A DNA stretch of 64,000 nucleotides from positions 7,414,106 to 7,478,105 of the forward strand of contig OU452225.1 of the NCBI GenBank assembly GCA_911728455.2. The letters are read 5' to 3'. The notes below the pieces were generated by a model. It worked only from the letters and a program-made list of their open reading frames with translations, did no database searches and was not told where the DNA came from. The translations under genes were made by a program, and so were the position numbers. Positions 10,701 to 19,476 of this stretch are shown here, one piece after another; position 1 is the first letter of the stretch, and each line of letters begins with the position of its first letter. Origin of the DNA: Marthasterias glacialis. Lineage: Eukaryota > Echinodermata > Asteroidea > Forcipulatida > Asteriidae.

Positions 10701-12271
10701 AGCTTTATAGAAGCAGGAAAATGAAAAATCAACTACATTATGTGACTAGTCCTAGAACTATGAGGTTTGTTCCGCTATCGTCTCCATGAACCTCATAGAG
10801 TGACATGTATAAAATCCTATTCGAAACTTTCTGCCCTTCACGTTTACATGGCTAGTTCTTTTTTGAAATCAGATCTTGCCAAAATTAGGCTCTTTGTGCT
10901 CTTTTAACTCTCATCGAGCGTTGCACTGGTCCAGAAAATCCACTCCGCAAACTAAAAGTTGTTAAAAAGTGATAAATTCTCACCGTTGTTCAGATCCCAT
11001 TCAAACAGTATTAACTGGTACGCAGAATTAACTGGTACGCGTAACCAGCCCATAGGACCAGCGCACCGCATACCAGCATACCAGTTATTTTGAAACTCCG
11101 GTCGCCATATTTGTTGAAGGTCAATTTGTGGGCCCCACACTGTCACGACGGAACAAGCTTCCAACGGTAAAACAAATCCAAACTGTTGTAAATAATCGCA
11201 CTCACCAATCAGATCAACGTTACCATTTCTTCAATTCTTTCTCCATTCTTCAGCAGTTGTCAGTTTTTATAAAGTTCCTCTTATTTTACTGTGAAAACAA
11301 TGTATTTCTAAAGATTCCGAGTTTCACCACAGCCTTGTCGCCGCGACGACCAACAGTCGGACACAGCTGTTATTTGGTCTGGTTTCGTGTTTTGAAACTC
11401 TAAATCGTGCAAATCACACATAGGGGAGGCGACAACCGCACGCACAGGCAAAGCAGGGCCCCTGAACATGAACTGCAAACTGACAAATGAACGAAACCAT
11501 CCACAACCTTTTTTAAAACCAATTTTACATATTCTTCAATACTTGTTAACAAAAGGGCATTTATGAATGGGAATAAAAGAGTAGTGACTCGTTCTTAAAC
11601 GGCCGTTTTAAACCTTGCAGGGTCGTGGCCGTGTGATAAAGGCCCTCGCCTTCTGCTCGGGCCTTCATCGCACGGCCACGACCCTGCCGGTTTTAAACGG
11701 CCGTTTAAGGACTCGTCGCCACTCATTTATTCCCTTAGTAATAGCGGACTCTGTAACCATACCATTACCACATTATTGTTTAATTTCAGATTACCCGCCA
11801 TTAAGTCCCAGTATTTCAGTTGGTGAAATGGCCAGCAGGGTGACTGTGATAACTGCAGGTGACAATGCGAGGTTTGATATCCACGGCGCCCATGGCTTAC
11901 CACTGCGTCAGGAAGAACCGTAAAACATCAAGGGTTCAATTTCATAATGTATGATGTAAGTAACCATCCACACATGTAGAAGCGGGTACGGCTCTATAAA
12001 GATTTTAAAAGATCTATAAAACCAGAAACAAAATATCAGCTGAACAATAAGACACGTGTTGTTTTTGTCCATTTCATGCATTTCAGATGTCCCGCCATTA
12101 AGTCCCATTATTTCAGTTGGAGAAACGGCCAGCAGGGTGGCTGTGATAACTGCAGGTGACAATGCGAGGTTTGATATCCACGGCTTACCACTGCGAGACG
12201 AAAAACCACATAACAAAAAGCCCAATTTCGTTGGCATGTTTAGTTTCTACCTCCATGGCATGTTGGAGTAG
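6240..12271 (+). CDS. ROCO-family protein, copy B (Roc-COR), probably broken
   Basis: Exons 6240-7789, 8724-8799 and alternative last exons 11790-11923 or 12087-12271. The large exon shows a Roc-type G3 motif, LSLWDFAGDTLYHCTHHVF (Asp codon at 6342), and a G4-like VVVIVGTHEA near 6525, in which the usual final Asp of the ROCO THxD motif is Ala. Then follows a COR domain with RQYVVLDPQFLVDVMKKLV at about 6978-7022 and FYFDFGFFDPRTIYCRLL at 7289-7342, and the Cys tail CNVC. The P-loop would be in an upstream exon not identified. Two faults are visible: the reading frame shifts near 6775, and the acceptor of the small exon is cgg where copy A has cag. Either it is a recent pseudogene, or the first fault is an assembly error and the second is bypassed. 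Calling it ROCO is secure; calling it non-functional is inference. Confidence 0.7.
8006..8312 (+). mobile_element. MITE, ggcggcagcagac family, copy in ROCO intron
   Basis: Left end aatgagagacttttgggacg then ttggcggcagcagaca; right end ggaccgttcacaagtttccc. Ends and interior (gacagttct, agtaagaacct) match the elements at 26145-26522 and 55846-55993. It interrupts intron sequence that is continuous in copy A (gttcccat at 1355). Confidence 0.6.
8346..8420 (-). mobile_element. SINE head, reverse orientation (paralogue of 1420-1510)
   Basis: gccatgaccgggaatcaaac and on; same tRNA-like B box on the minus strand as in copy A, sharing an ancestral insertion. Confidence 0.5.
8724..8799 (+). pseudogene. 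ROCO copy B, Ser/Pro exon with damaged acceptor
   Basis: 76 bp, donor gtacgt at 8800 intact, reading FPVKCERRSSSPEPSPSLS. The preceding dinucleotide is GG (cttttcgg) where copy A has AG (ctcttcag). The nearest downstream AG (8735) would give the wrong phase. Confidence 0.55.
8800..9511 (+). other. Intron of ROCO copy B, no further exon seen
   Basis: Parallels 1966-3100 of copy A (ataacacttcaaaaacatac against ataacacttgaataacatac). Contains a poly-G run at about 8918-8932. Confidence 0.45.
9512..10045 (+). mobile_element. Hairpin-ended element 1
   Basis: Begins tattcataaatacc, with a box ctgattggccgagagggcat then cacgtgg about 30 bp in, and ends with a 165-bp hairpin at 9881-10045. The arm tips (gggaataca and tttattccc) and the mismatched apex ccctcgccttcggctcggg are shared with element 2; the arm middles are not. 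It abuts element 2 directly. Confidence 0.6.
9881..10045. repeat. Large hairpin of element 1
   Basis: Near-perfect inverted repeat centred at 9963, containing aggggcctggtggccgataa on the left arm and its complement on the right. The apex has two conserved TC/TC mismatches flanking gccttcggc. Confidence 0.85.
10519..10749 (+). pseudogene. Crypton-like (tyrosine recombinase) N-terminal relic
   Basis: One frame reads MSDDLQCNFDL, stop, FDIDDITDEEVIVEEAEQ, then GPARFQQCTNDEITAL, stop, KQENEKSTTLCD, stop. The order 'acidic start, RF..(V/C)(S/T)(E/N)(E/D)EI..L....ENEKST' resembles the beginning of Crypton/KIAA1958-like proteins. The catalytic recombinase part is absent. Assignment is by pattern and tentative. 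Confidence 0.35.
11569..11734. repeat. Large hairpin of element 2
   Basis: Inverted repeat centred near 11652, with arms including cttaaacggccgttttaaac and gggtcgtggccgtg; apex ccctcgccttctgctcggg. Confidence 0.85.
11790..11923 (+). CDS. ROCO copy B, alternative terminal exon 1
   Basis: Acceptor taatttcag at 11789; reads (D)YPPLSPSISVGEMASRVTV and on, to HGAHGLPLRQEEP and taa at 11921-11923. Phase matches the donor at 8800. Compared with copy A it has three extra residues (GAH). Confidence 0.6.
12087..12271 (+). CDS. ROCO copy B, alternative terminal exon 2 with extended C-terminus
   Basis: Acceptor catttcag at 12086; reads (D)VPPLSPIISVGETASRVAV and on. A two-base difference after DEKP abolishes the stop used in copy A, so translation continues for about 20 codons (NKKPNFVGMFSFYLHGMLE, stop) through sequence that elsewhere is a dispersed repeat. 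It duplicates exon 11790 about 300 bp away. Confidence 0.6.
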
Positions 12272-14076
12272 AACTGGTTTATTTTTAATGAGGCAATCAG
12301 AATTAGCGGGGTACCGGTCACTGGTAATGTTTTGGCTGGTAACCTCTTAATAGTTAGATTGAAAATCACTATTATTAGATTGAAAATCACTCTTTTCGAT
12401 TGAGGCCAGGGACAAATGTTTTGCAGTTTGTCCCTAGTTTCAATCGAATAGACTGAATTTCAAGGGAAATGTTTAAGAGAGTAACCTCTTTTGGCTAAGC
12501 AATATATCATTGTCTAATAGCAAATCTGTCTGCTCGGCTCTTAAGTCTTATTAATCTTATAATCTTGCTGTACCATAGCCATGGCATAATAAATTAGCGG
12601 ATGAAGTGGCCGATCTGAATATTTTTGTTTGCAGGGCAATTTATAACTAAAGAGTCTGTACAAAAGAAACAATGGTCCCACAACTTGTCAATATAAATGG
12701 TCACGTAAACCAGGACGGGAGACAATAAAGATTGTTTCCTTTTTCTTTATTATTTGCGTTTTTATTTTTCTTGTCTAAATGTAAAATAAAAAAGGGGGAA
12801 TTTTCTTCTTTTACAAAATAGTGTAGGCCTTGATTTATGAACTGACCTGTACATTTTGGGCGTTAGTATGGCAAGGCAACAAACTCAAGTGAAAAACGAA
12901 ATTTATAGGAGTTGATTAAGGTTGGCTTTGTGGAAAGTAGGCTACATTGAGGAGGGCGGTGAGGGTCATGATACAATATGTTTCCAGATTGGAGAAAGGT
13001 GGCTTTTACCCGATGAAATTGAATTGTTGACCAGCCTCTATACTGTTAGCTTTTGAGGAATTGAATGATCCTTGCGACCTAATGAATTTCAATGATCTTA
13101 TTTGACCAGTGAATGTTGAAAATTGAATTAAATGTACTCCTTTTGACTAATGAATGTTGATAATTATGCATCAGAACATGCAAAGTGAATGAGCTGGGCG
13201 TTAAACCTCAGGAACGGGGTTTTTGGGGGATGTACGGGGACCCCTACCCCCCGTATTTTCGAAAGTTTTCGACCAAGTTTGATGTAACTTGCCACCTCAA
13301 CTCACCGTGTTCTACATGATAACGTCAAAAGATTTGCGAAAATCGTCACTTGAGGTGTTTTTGACTTTTTTGGCCCACTTTTGGTCAAAATTGTGTTTCC
13401 CTAGAATTTCTGTAGATTTTGTCCAAGTGTTTTGAAACTTGGCAAACTTGTTCATTTTTTACATGATAGTTCCAACCTTATAATAACTGGAGCCACCGTT
13501 GGGGGCGCTATAATCCATTAATTTATCCCATTTGGGAAAATGTTGTGGTTGTTTTTGCCCTTTTTTTTCTTTTAAAAATCAAAATGACCACCGCCCAAGG
13601 CCCGGCAATAATAAGGCTTAGTTGACAAATCTAAATTATTTTTGGGTCTGACAAGTAAGAAATTAGCATGTTGAAAACATTATACATTTGTATTGTTAAA
13701 ATAAATTAATGTAATTGACCCCCTAATTACATGCATTATGAAAGCATTTCAGACTATCACATGATTTATCACTATCACTTTTCTGGCAAAAAAAAAAAAT
13801 TACAAACAAAAGTGGAAATTATGTTCAAAAGGTAAAAAAAAAATCACTAAAAAACATTTAAATCGTGTGACCCAATGTCAAACAAATTGTTGCCACGGCA
13901 ACAACTAACCACTGGTTTCAACTCTTTTTTGCCAACATGATCCTAGATATATATCGGGAAAAGTCAGAACATTTGAATAAGCGTTAAAAAGTTACAGGGA
14001 AAAAATTGGTAGGGGGCATATTGTGCCACCCTCCCCTCCCGCCCCCACCCCCCCCCCCGGACGGTCCTGATAGGAT
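12272..14076 (+). other. 3' flank of ROCO copy B
   Basis: No exon recognised. Contains a small perfect hairpin at about 12396-12450 (cagggacaaatg with ttgtccct), a gene-flank segment paralogous to 4850-5100 (gtgagggtcatga, gattggagaaagg), and long AT-rich sequence with poly-C at about 14045-14058. Confidence 0.45.
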
Positions 14077-14480
14077 TAAATGGACACATTGCATGCCTTC
14101 AAATCTCTTACTATTTTGCTGCTTGGAATTGCTCCTTATCCTTTTTAATTAAGAGTTGTCCATACAATAAAACACCCACCGTGTGTTGTAATTAGTGAGA
14201 AGTGAATCAATAAAATGTGAATCTGCCTCTCGGAAATACAACCACCAAAACCACACTCTACATAAAAACATATGGTCCGCCATTTTGAGTGAAATGATTG
14301 ATTCTACAAAATGGCGAGCAGTGTTCCTTCACAAAATTAAATACATAACACACAATTTGAAGGGATACTTATATGAATCATTATGTCCTACTTTTAAAAT
14401 TTGTCAAACCATATTCACTTATAAAACAATAGGCCCTACGCTTTTTATAGCCCAATCCGAAGGCAAGGTGGCCCTTTAAA
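14077..14480. mobile_element. Miniature inverted-repeat element, family 1 copy 2
   Basis: Ends taaatggacacattgcatgc and aaggtggccctttaaa; interior matches 570-970 throughout. Confidence 0.55.
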
Positions 14481-15229
14481 TGAAATCAAATGTTAACACA
14501 TTTTGAAATTGGCCATGAAAACCTATCCAAATGTTATCAGAGGTTTTCAAGAGGGCCATCTAAAGATTAGTGTTTTTTTTTTTAAATATATGTATATGTA
14601 AATAAGATATCTAGTATGATCGACATATCATCAATGACATGAAAATATAGTCCGTTTGCACATTGTAGTTGCAGGGCTGGACGAACAGTGGCAGGGGTGG
14701 ATCCAAGATTTTCCAGATGGGGAGGTGAGATTTATCAAGCAGCAAATGGTGAAGTCAAGTTGTGGAGCCTACGAGCGCGTAGTGCGAAGCTCAAACAGTG
14801 TGGGGTTCGGGGCCTGCTTAAGGGCCCCGGAAAACTTTTGGTTTCTAAATGCTCTGTGGTGCGATCTCAGGTAAGGTCTCTGGTACAAACTCTGGAATAT
14901 TCTTCACAGATTTTGAGAAAAAAAGCCTTGATCAAATAAACAAATACAACACTCATCATGTACCACGGAGCTTTGTTTGTTGACGTTTAATCCACTGTGG
15001 ATTTGAATTAACTAAGCCATCCAGTCATATCATGTAGTGAAGGCATACACGTACAATATTGTAAGAGCAAGTTTTATGCACAGTTATATCACTATATACA
15101 TGTATAACCAGTGAAGTTGAGAGTAGTTTTATCATTGGTGTAGGGTAAAATACAAATAATATTCTTTATCCGGGATGCAAATTTCACATCTATTAAGTCG
15201 CTACGGTACCCACTCTGCTAATAGGACTC
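14481..15229 (+). repeat. Edge of the tandem duplication, then dispersed repeats
   Basis: 14531-14690 repeats 5714-5925 (ttttcaagagggccatct, gcacattgtagttgcagg), so a third unit begins here but is interrupted by unrelated repeats (from ggggtggatccaagattttc). 14868-14960 matches 53757-53850 (ggtctctggtacaaactctg), part of a MITE. Confidence 0.5.
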
Positions 15230-15350
15230 GAACCAGGCAAGCTAAGTGGTCTAGCGGGTAAGACATCTGCTCTAGAATGGCAAAGGTGGTGGGTTCAAAT
15301 CCCGCTTGAGTATTAATATGCCTGATAAAAAAAAGTGTCCACAGGACTCG
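15230..15350 (+). mobile_element. tRNA-derived SINE
   Basis: aagtggtctagcgggtaaga (A box) and ggtgggttcaaatcccgc (B box), followed by gagtattaatatgcct and a short body with cacaggactcgg. The same element is at 31197-31320. The cloverleaf is imperfect and the shared body marks it as a SINE, not a tRNA gene. Confidence 0.65.
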
Positions 15351-15537
15351 GAAAAGCTGATGACGTCACGCTTTGTTTACATGTACACTTTCTTATAGTG
15401 GGGACCAGGGAATGAGGGGGGCTACGAATTTGAAGCTCCCATAGGAAGACACATATGCATGTAAATATGCATTACATGTAAATTATACTCTTTTCAAACT
15501 CAAATCACCGCAGGCGGCGGGCTACCTAGTCCCACCG

Positions 15538-16107
15538 TCATTCATTATTCCGGTTTGAAGACGAGCAGTCAAGTATGTTCTCTGTCTTCACAATTACAGG
15601 TAACGATTTTATTTCTCTCACATAATTCATAATATTTTATTTTATTACCTACAGACCTAAGTTATCTGTAAGTGCCATTAGTTTTCTTCTTGTTTCGGCA
15701 TTTTACTAAATTTCCTTATATTTTGAGAAATAACGTACTTTGGCAATTTAGAACTGTTTGCCTACAGTGACTTTATTAAACAACTAAATATCTGTATATA
15801 ATTATTCCTACTATTATTTATGTCTATCAAGATGGACTATTTGTATCATTTACTTATGAGAAATGCTCCTTTTATTCCAGTTTGTGTAAATTTCCAGGAT
15901 GGCGATGCTATTCTAAGTTTTGGCGGGAACCCTAGCGCCATCTTGATTTCATTCTGCCTTAAGCAAACTAGTATTTTATTTAAGTTTAATCTTTTATTAC
16001 ATCTTTATGTGCGGTTTATTTATCTTTAAATATCATTTGTAAGTGTGTCATTCATTATTCCGGTTTGGAGACGAGCAGTCAAGTATGTTCTCTGTCTTCA
16101 CATTTAC
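15538..16107 (+). repeat. Pair of about 60-bp direct repeats (15538-15599 and 16046-16107)
   Basis: Both copies read cattcattattccggtttg(a/g)agacgagcagtc and on, differing at a few bases and spaced 508 bp. The first is followed by a possible splice donor (caggtaacg). The arrangement could be part of an LTR or an internal duplication; no protein is coded between them. Confidence 0.6.
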
Positions 16108-16652
16108 AAAATAAACTTCAATCTGCTACCACCAATCAAGAACATGCCGAGTCCTCTATTCTGTCCTTAACTCGACTCTAATTCTACTAAGGGTCACATA
16201 AACAAAGTGTTACATAGGGATACCAGTCAGGTTTTTGACCAGAGCCTGAAAATCGTGCATAGACACCCTCATTCTACATGAAAAAACCTGAACTCAGGCC
16301 ATTGCCTGAAAACTGACATCCCTGGTTACATCATCAGCACAGTGGTCTATTGACCCCTCACATCATCATTCACAATAAATATTGATTGAGCCATTTTCAG
16401 ATTCCCGTTGCCAGACTAAAGTAATTTTTTAGGAGGCGGGGGGGTCACAAGGTGGTGCACCATTTTTTCTGGGGGGCATTTCTGACCAAGTAAAACTGTA
16501 GTTTTAGTTTGCATTTTTCTTATGCCCTTTTTCAGCACTCTTGTTATGCCGTTTACTATTTTTTTATAAGATAATCTGACGTGGCGGTAAAGTCAATTAA
16601 ATAATTGTCTGACCCCCAAAACGGCAGGCAGTAGCTGCATGTGGCCTCAGCG

Positions 16653-16825
16653 CAGCGGCGTAGCCAGGAGGGGGTGCCCCCAGTTTTCCTGTGCCCCCTC
16701 CCACCAGGTGCCCCACACACACAAACAATCCAGATACATGTAGTGCATTAAAAATCATGGGCCCCCCCCATTGAGAAGCCTCTTTGCCCCCCAGGGAAAT
16801 ACAGAACATCCTTGCTACGCCGTTG
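16653..16825 (+). mobile_element. hAT-type MITE, gcgtagcc family
   Basis: cagcggcgtagccaggaggg at left, ccttgctacgccgttg at right; flanked by cctcagcg and cctcagtg (7 of 8 bases equal), as expected for an 8-bp hAT duplication. Confidence 0.7.
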
Positions 16826-16975
16826 CCTCAGTGTAAGAGGGTCCATACACAATGCTTGATATACCTGAAGGTACAAAAGTACATGTATGATTACCATCTG
16901 CCCTTCATACTAACGCACAATTTTAGCACCATGATGAGTTTCATTTTGAGTTGTGTTTACAAAACACACACGTAA

Positions 16976-17254
16976 TTATTCCATGTGCGGTTTTCGAGTC
17001 TGTTTGCCCTTTTTCCCGGTACCGTGCAGCCTCTGATGGTGTCCGGCAGTATTTGTTTTAAATGCATTTCCAATGGTGACTTTGTCCATGGGTGTTGTGA
17101 ACTGCAAGATGTGGAACATGAGAAGAAAGGGCACGAAATGAGCGCAAGCATAGATGGAGATGAGAACGGCAAATAGATCGGGAAATCTGTCCGGTGGTTT
17201 GAAGGTAACACTCGCTACGCTGAGGGCTAAGGCTCCAGCTACCGATAACCAAAA
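16976..17254 (-). CDS. ALG6: ALG6 exon 12 (last coding)
   Basis: Acceptor ccctcttttcag; reads [20 protein letters not shown], then [18 protein letters not shown], ending KPHME and taa. Ends in a basic tail ([12 protein letters not shown]), facing the cytosol by family topology. Confidence 0.93.
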   Translation of the reverse strand, partial: FWLSVAGALALSVASVTFKPPDRFPDLFAVLISIYACAHFVPFLLMFHILQFTTPMDKVTIGNAFKTNTAGHHQRLHGTGKKGKQTRKPHME

Positions 17255-19445
17255 CTGAAAAGAGGGAAAAAATAAAAAAAATACATACAACAAGGATGAT
17301 CGTCAGTTATGATAACATGGACTTGGATTGCAGTGGGGTTTCATGCTGGGCGAGCTTGTCTTTCTTGAAATGGTGAAGGATATTGCTAGTCAGAAAGGAA
17401 ATGGCAAATTGGCTTCTATACACCTCCCAAAGAATTGCCCTTGCTCAGTGGCGTAGCCAAGGGGGACCCTGGGGGGGGGGGGGCACCCCACAAATTTCCA
17501 GTACCTGGGCCCCCCCAGTGAAAAGCAGTGTGCCCCCCCTCACCCCCCTTCCCATGAACAAATCCTGGCTACGACGTTGCCCTTGCTATAGCCCGTCCTG
17601 TCCCCCTCCCCGCCCCCCCTAGTCCATTATTCAGAAAATAGACCTGATGCATTGATGTCACCCATTCACCCTCTAAGAGGTAAACCGATGATGAAACAAT
17701 GAAACTGCACAGATTTGTACAAGCGGCGCACAGAATTGACCAATGAACAAGGTCTTTCTGACCACTAGGCGCCCTACTCAAATGACGCCCAACTCATGTG
17801 CATAAGGTCTACACACTCAACACTTGTTTTTTATGAAACGGCAGCACTTTCTTCTTTGATAAGTTTACCAGAGTTCTAAAATGGAAGGACTTTTCTTCAA
17901 AAGATGTTCTGGCGACGAGTAGGAACATCAGGCACAAGGTAATGTATGGCAGAAACAGTTGGTCTTTGATGAGAAGGGGCAACATACTGTGGGCAACAAC
18001 ATCAAGAAAGAATTGTCAGTTTTACTGTGTATCTTGTACAAATATCCACAACTTGGTTAATTTTTGTGACATTTGTAATTATTATTATTATTATTATTAT
18101 TTATTCGGCCATGAATTATCACAATCAAACAACAATACATTGTACAGGAGAAACACACCAAACCAGTTAAAAAAATAAAATAAAAAAATAACAAGCTATA
18201 AAATATCCCAAACAAAAGAAATCAAGGTTGATAAGCCAATACAAGAACAACAAACCCATCTTAAGATTGCCAGGATTAATAAAGGTGAACTTAACCAATA
18301 ATACTACTAGGTCTATGAACAATAACAATCAATAATAAATAAATGAAGCTTGAATAAGGCAACAATAACAAAAAATAAAAAGTAAAGGCTGAAAAGACAA
18401 TACCAGAACAAAAACAGACCCATTATAAGATGGCCAGGATTAATAAAAGTGAACTTAAACACTATGACTTGAAAGCCTATCAATCCAATCTTAAAGTGGA
18501 ACACATTTCGTAATCCTTGCACAATGAAATTTCTTTGAAATACACCAACAGGCCTTGATTTATACAAAGGCCGCGGAGGCCATGGCCTTTTTTTCACTGG
18601 TCTTGGCCTTGATGCCCCCTTCAAAGCTTTCCCATAGACTTCAAGATTTTCCAGTGGAAGTGCCCTTTGCAAAATGAAAATGGTGTGTCGTGGCCGATTG
18701 GATAAGACCACCGCACTCAAGTTCTGGTGTTTCTGATTATTAGTATAGTGTGGGTTCGAATCCCGGTCGTGACACTTGTGTCCTTAAGCGAGACACTTAA
18801 CCAATATTGCTGCATCATTTGGTCGTGACACTTGTGTCCTTAAGCGAGACACTTAACCATTATTGCTGCATCATTCGGTCGTGACGCTTGTGTCCTTAAG
18901 CAAGACACTTAACCATTATTGTTGCGTCCTTCGGATGGGACGTAAAGCCGTAGGTCCTGTGTGCTTTGTAATGCATGTAAAAAGAACCCAGTGCACTTAT
19001 CACAAAGAGAAGAGGTTCGCCCCGGTCTTCCTGATTTAATCGGCTGCAGATTGGGCCACAACACCTTTACATGGTGCTACTTAAAGGAACAGGTCTCATA
19101 CTTAAAAAAAAAAAAAAAAAAAAAGGTAATGCAGCATACCTTGCACGAAAAATCACTGAGCGCTTTGAGACGCCCATCGGGTATAGCACGAACATAAGAA
19201 CTGCGTAATATTATTGTATTAAAATGGCCTTGCTTTCTCAACTATAAATTACCAGAACAGTACCAAAGCAGTAATCTGCTTTAAAAGGAAAGTAGGTCAT
19301 TGCTTTGTTGAAGAGTAAATTGCCATCCTTTAGTGTTCAGTAAACACACTATCCAACCTCCCTATGACAATTTTGTACGTCTCCAGGCCCATTCTTGAAC
19401 ATGCTAAAGCACCCCATCCCTCACCCCTGCCCCCCCCCCCCCCCC

Positions 19446-19476
<31 letters not shown>

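Larger units (their letters stand above)
10046..11734 (+). mobile_element. Hairpin-ended element 2 with tyrosine-recombinase-like relic
   Basis: Starts cttattcataaataccccaa with the box cctattggctaagaagtggt then cacatgacc, and ends with a 166-bp hairpin at 11569-11734. It contains a decayed reading frame at 10519-10749. Together with element 1 it makes an approximately 2.2-kb block absent from copy A at the matching intron position (near 3140). Confidence 0.55.

Noticed and set aside
15240..15310. Possible tRNA gene
   Set aside because: A and B boxes are present but the acceptor stem does not pair, and the same downstream body follows the copy at 31200; it is a SINE.
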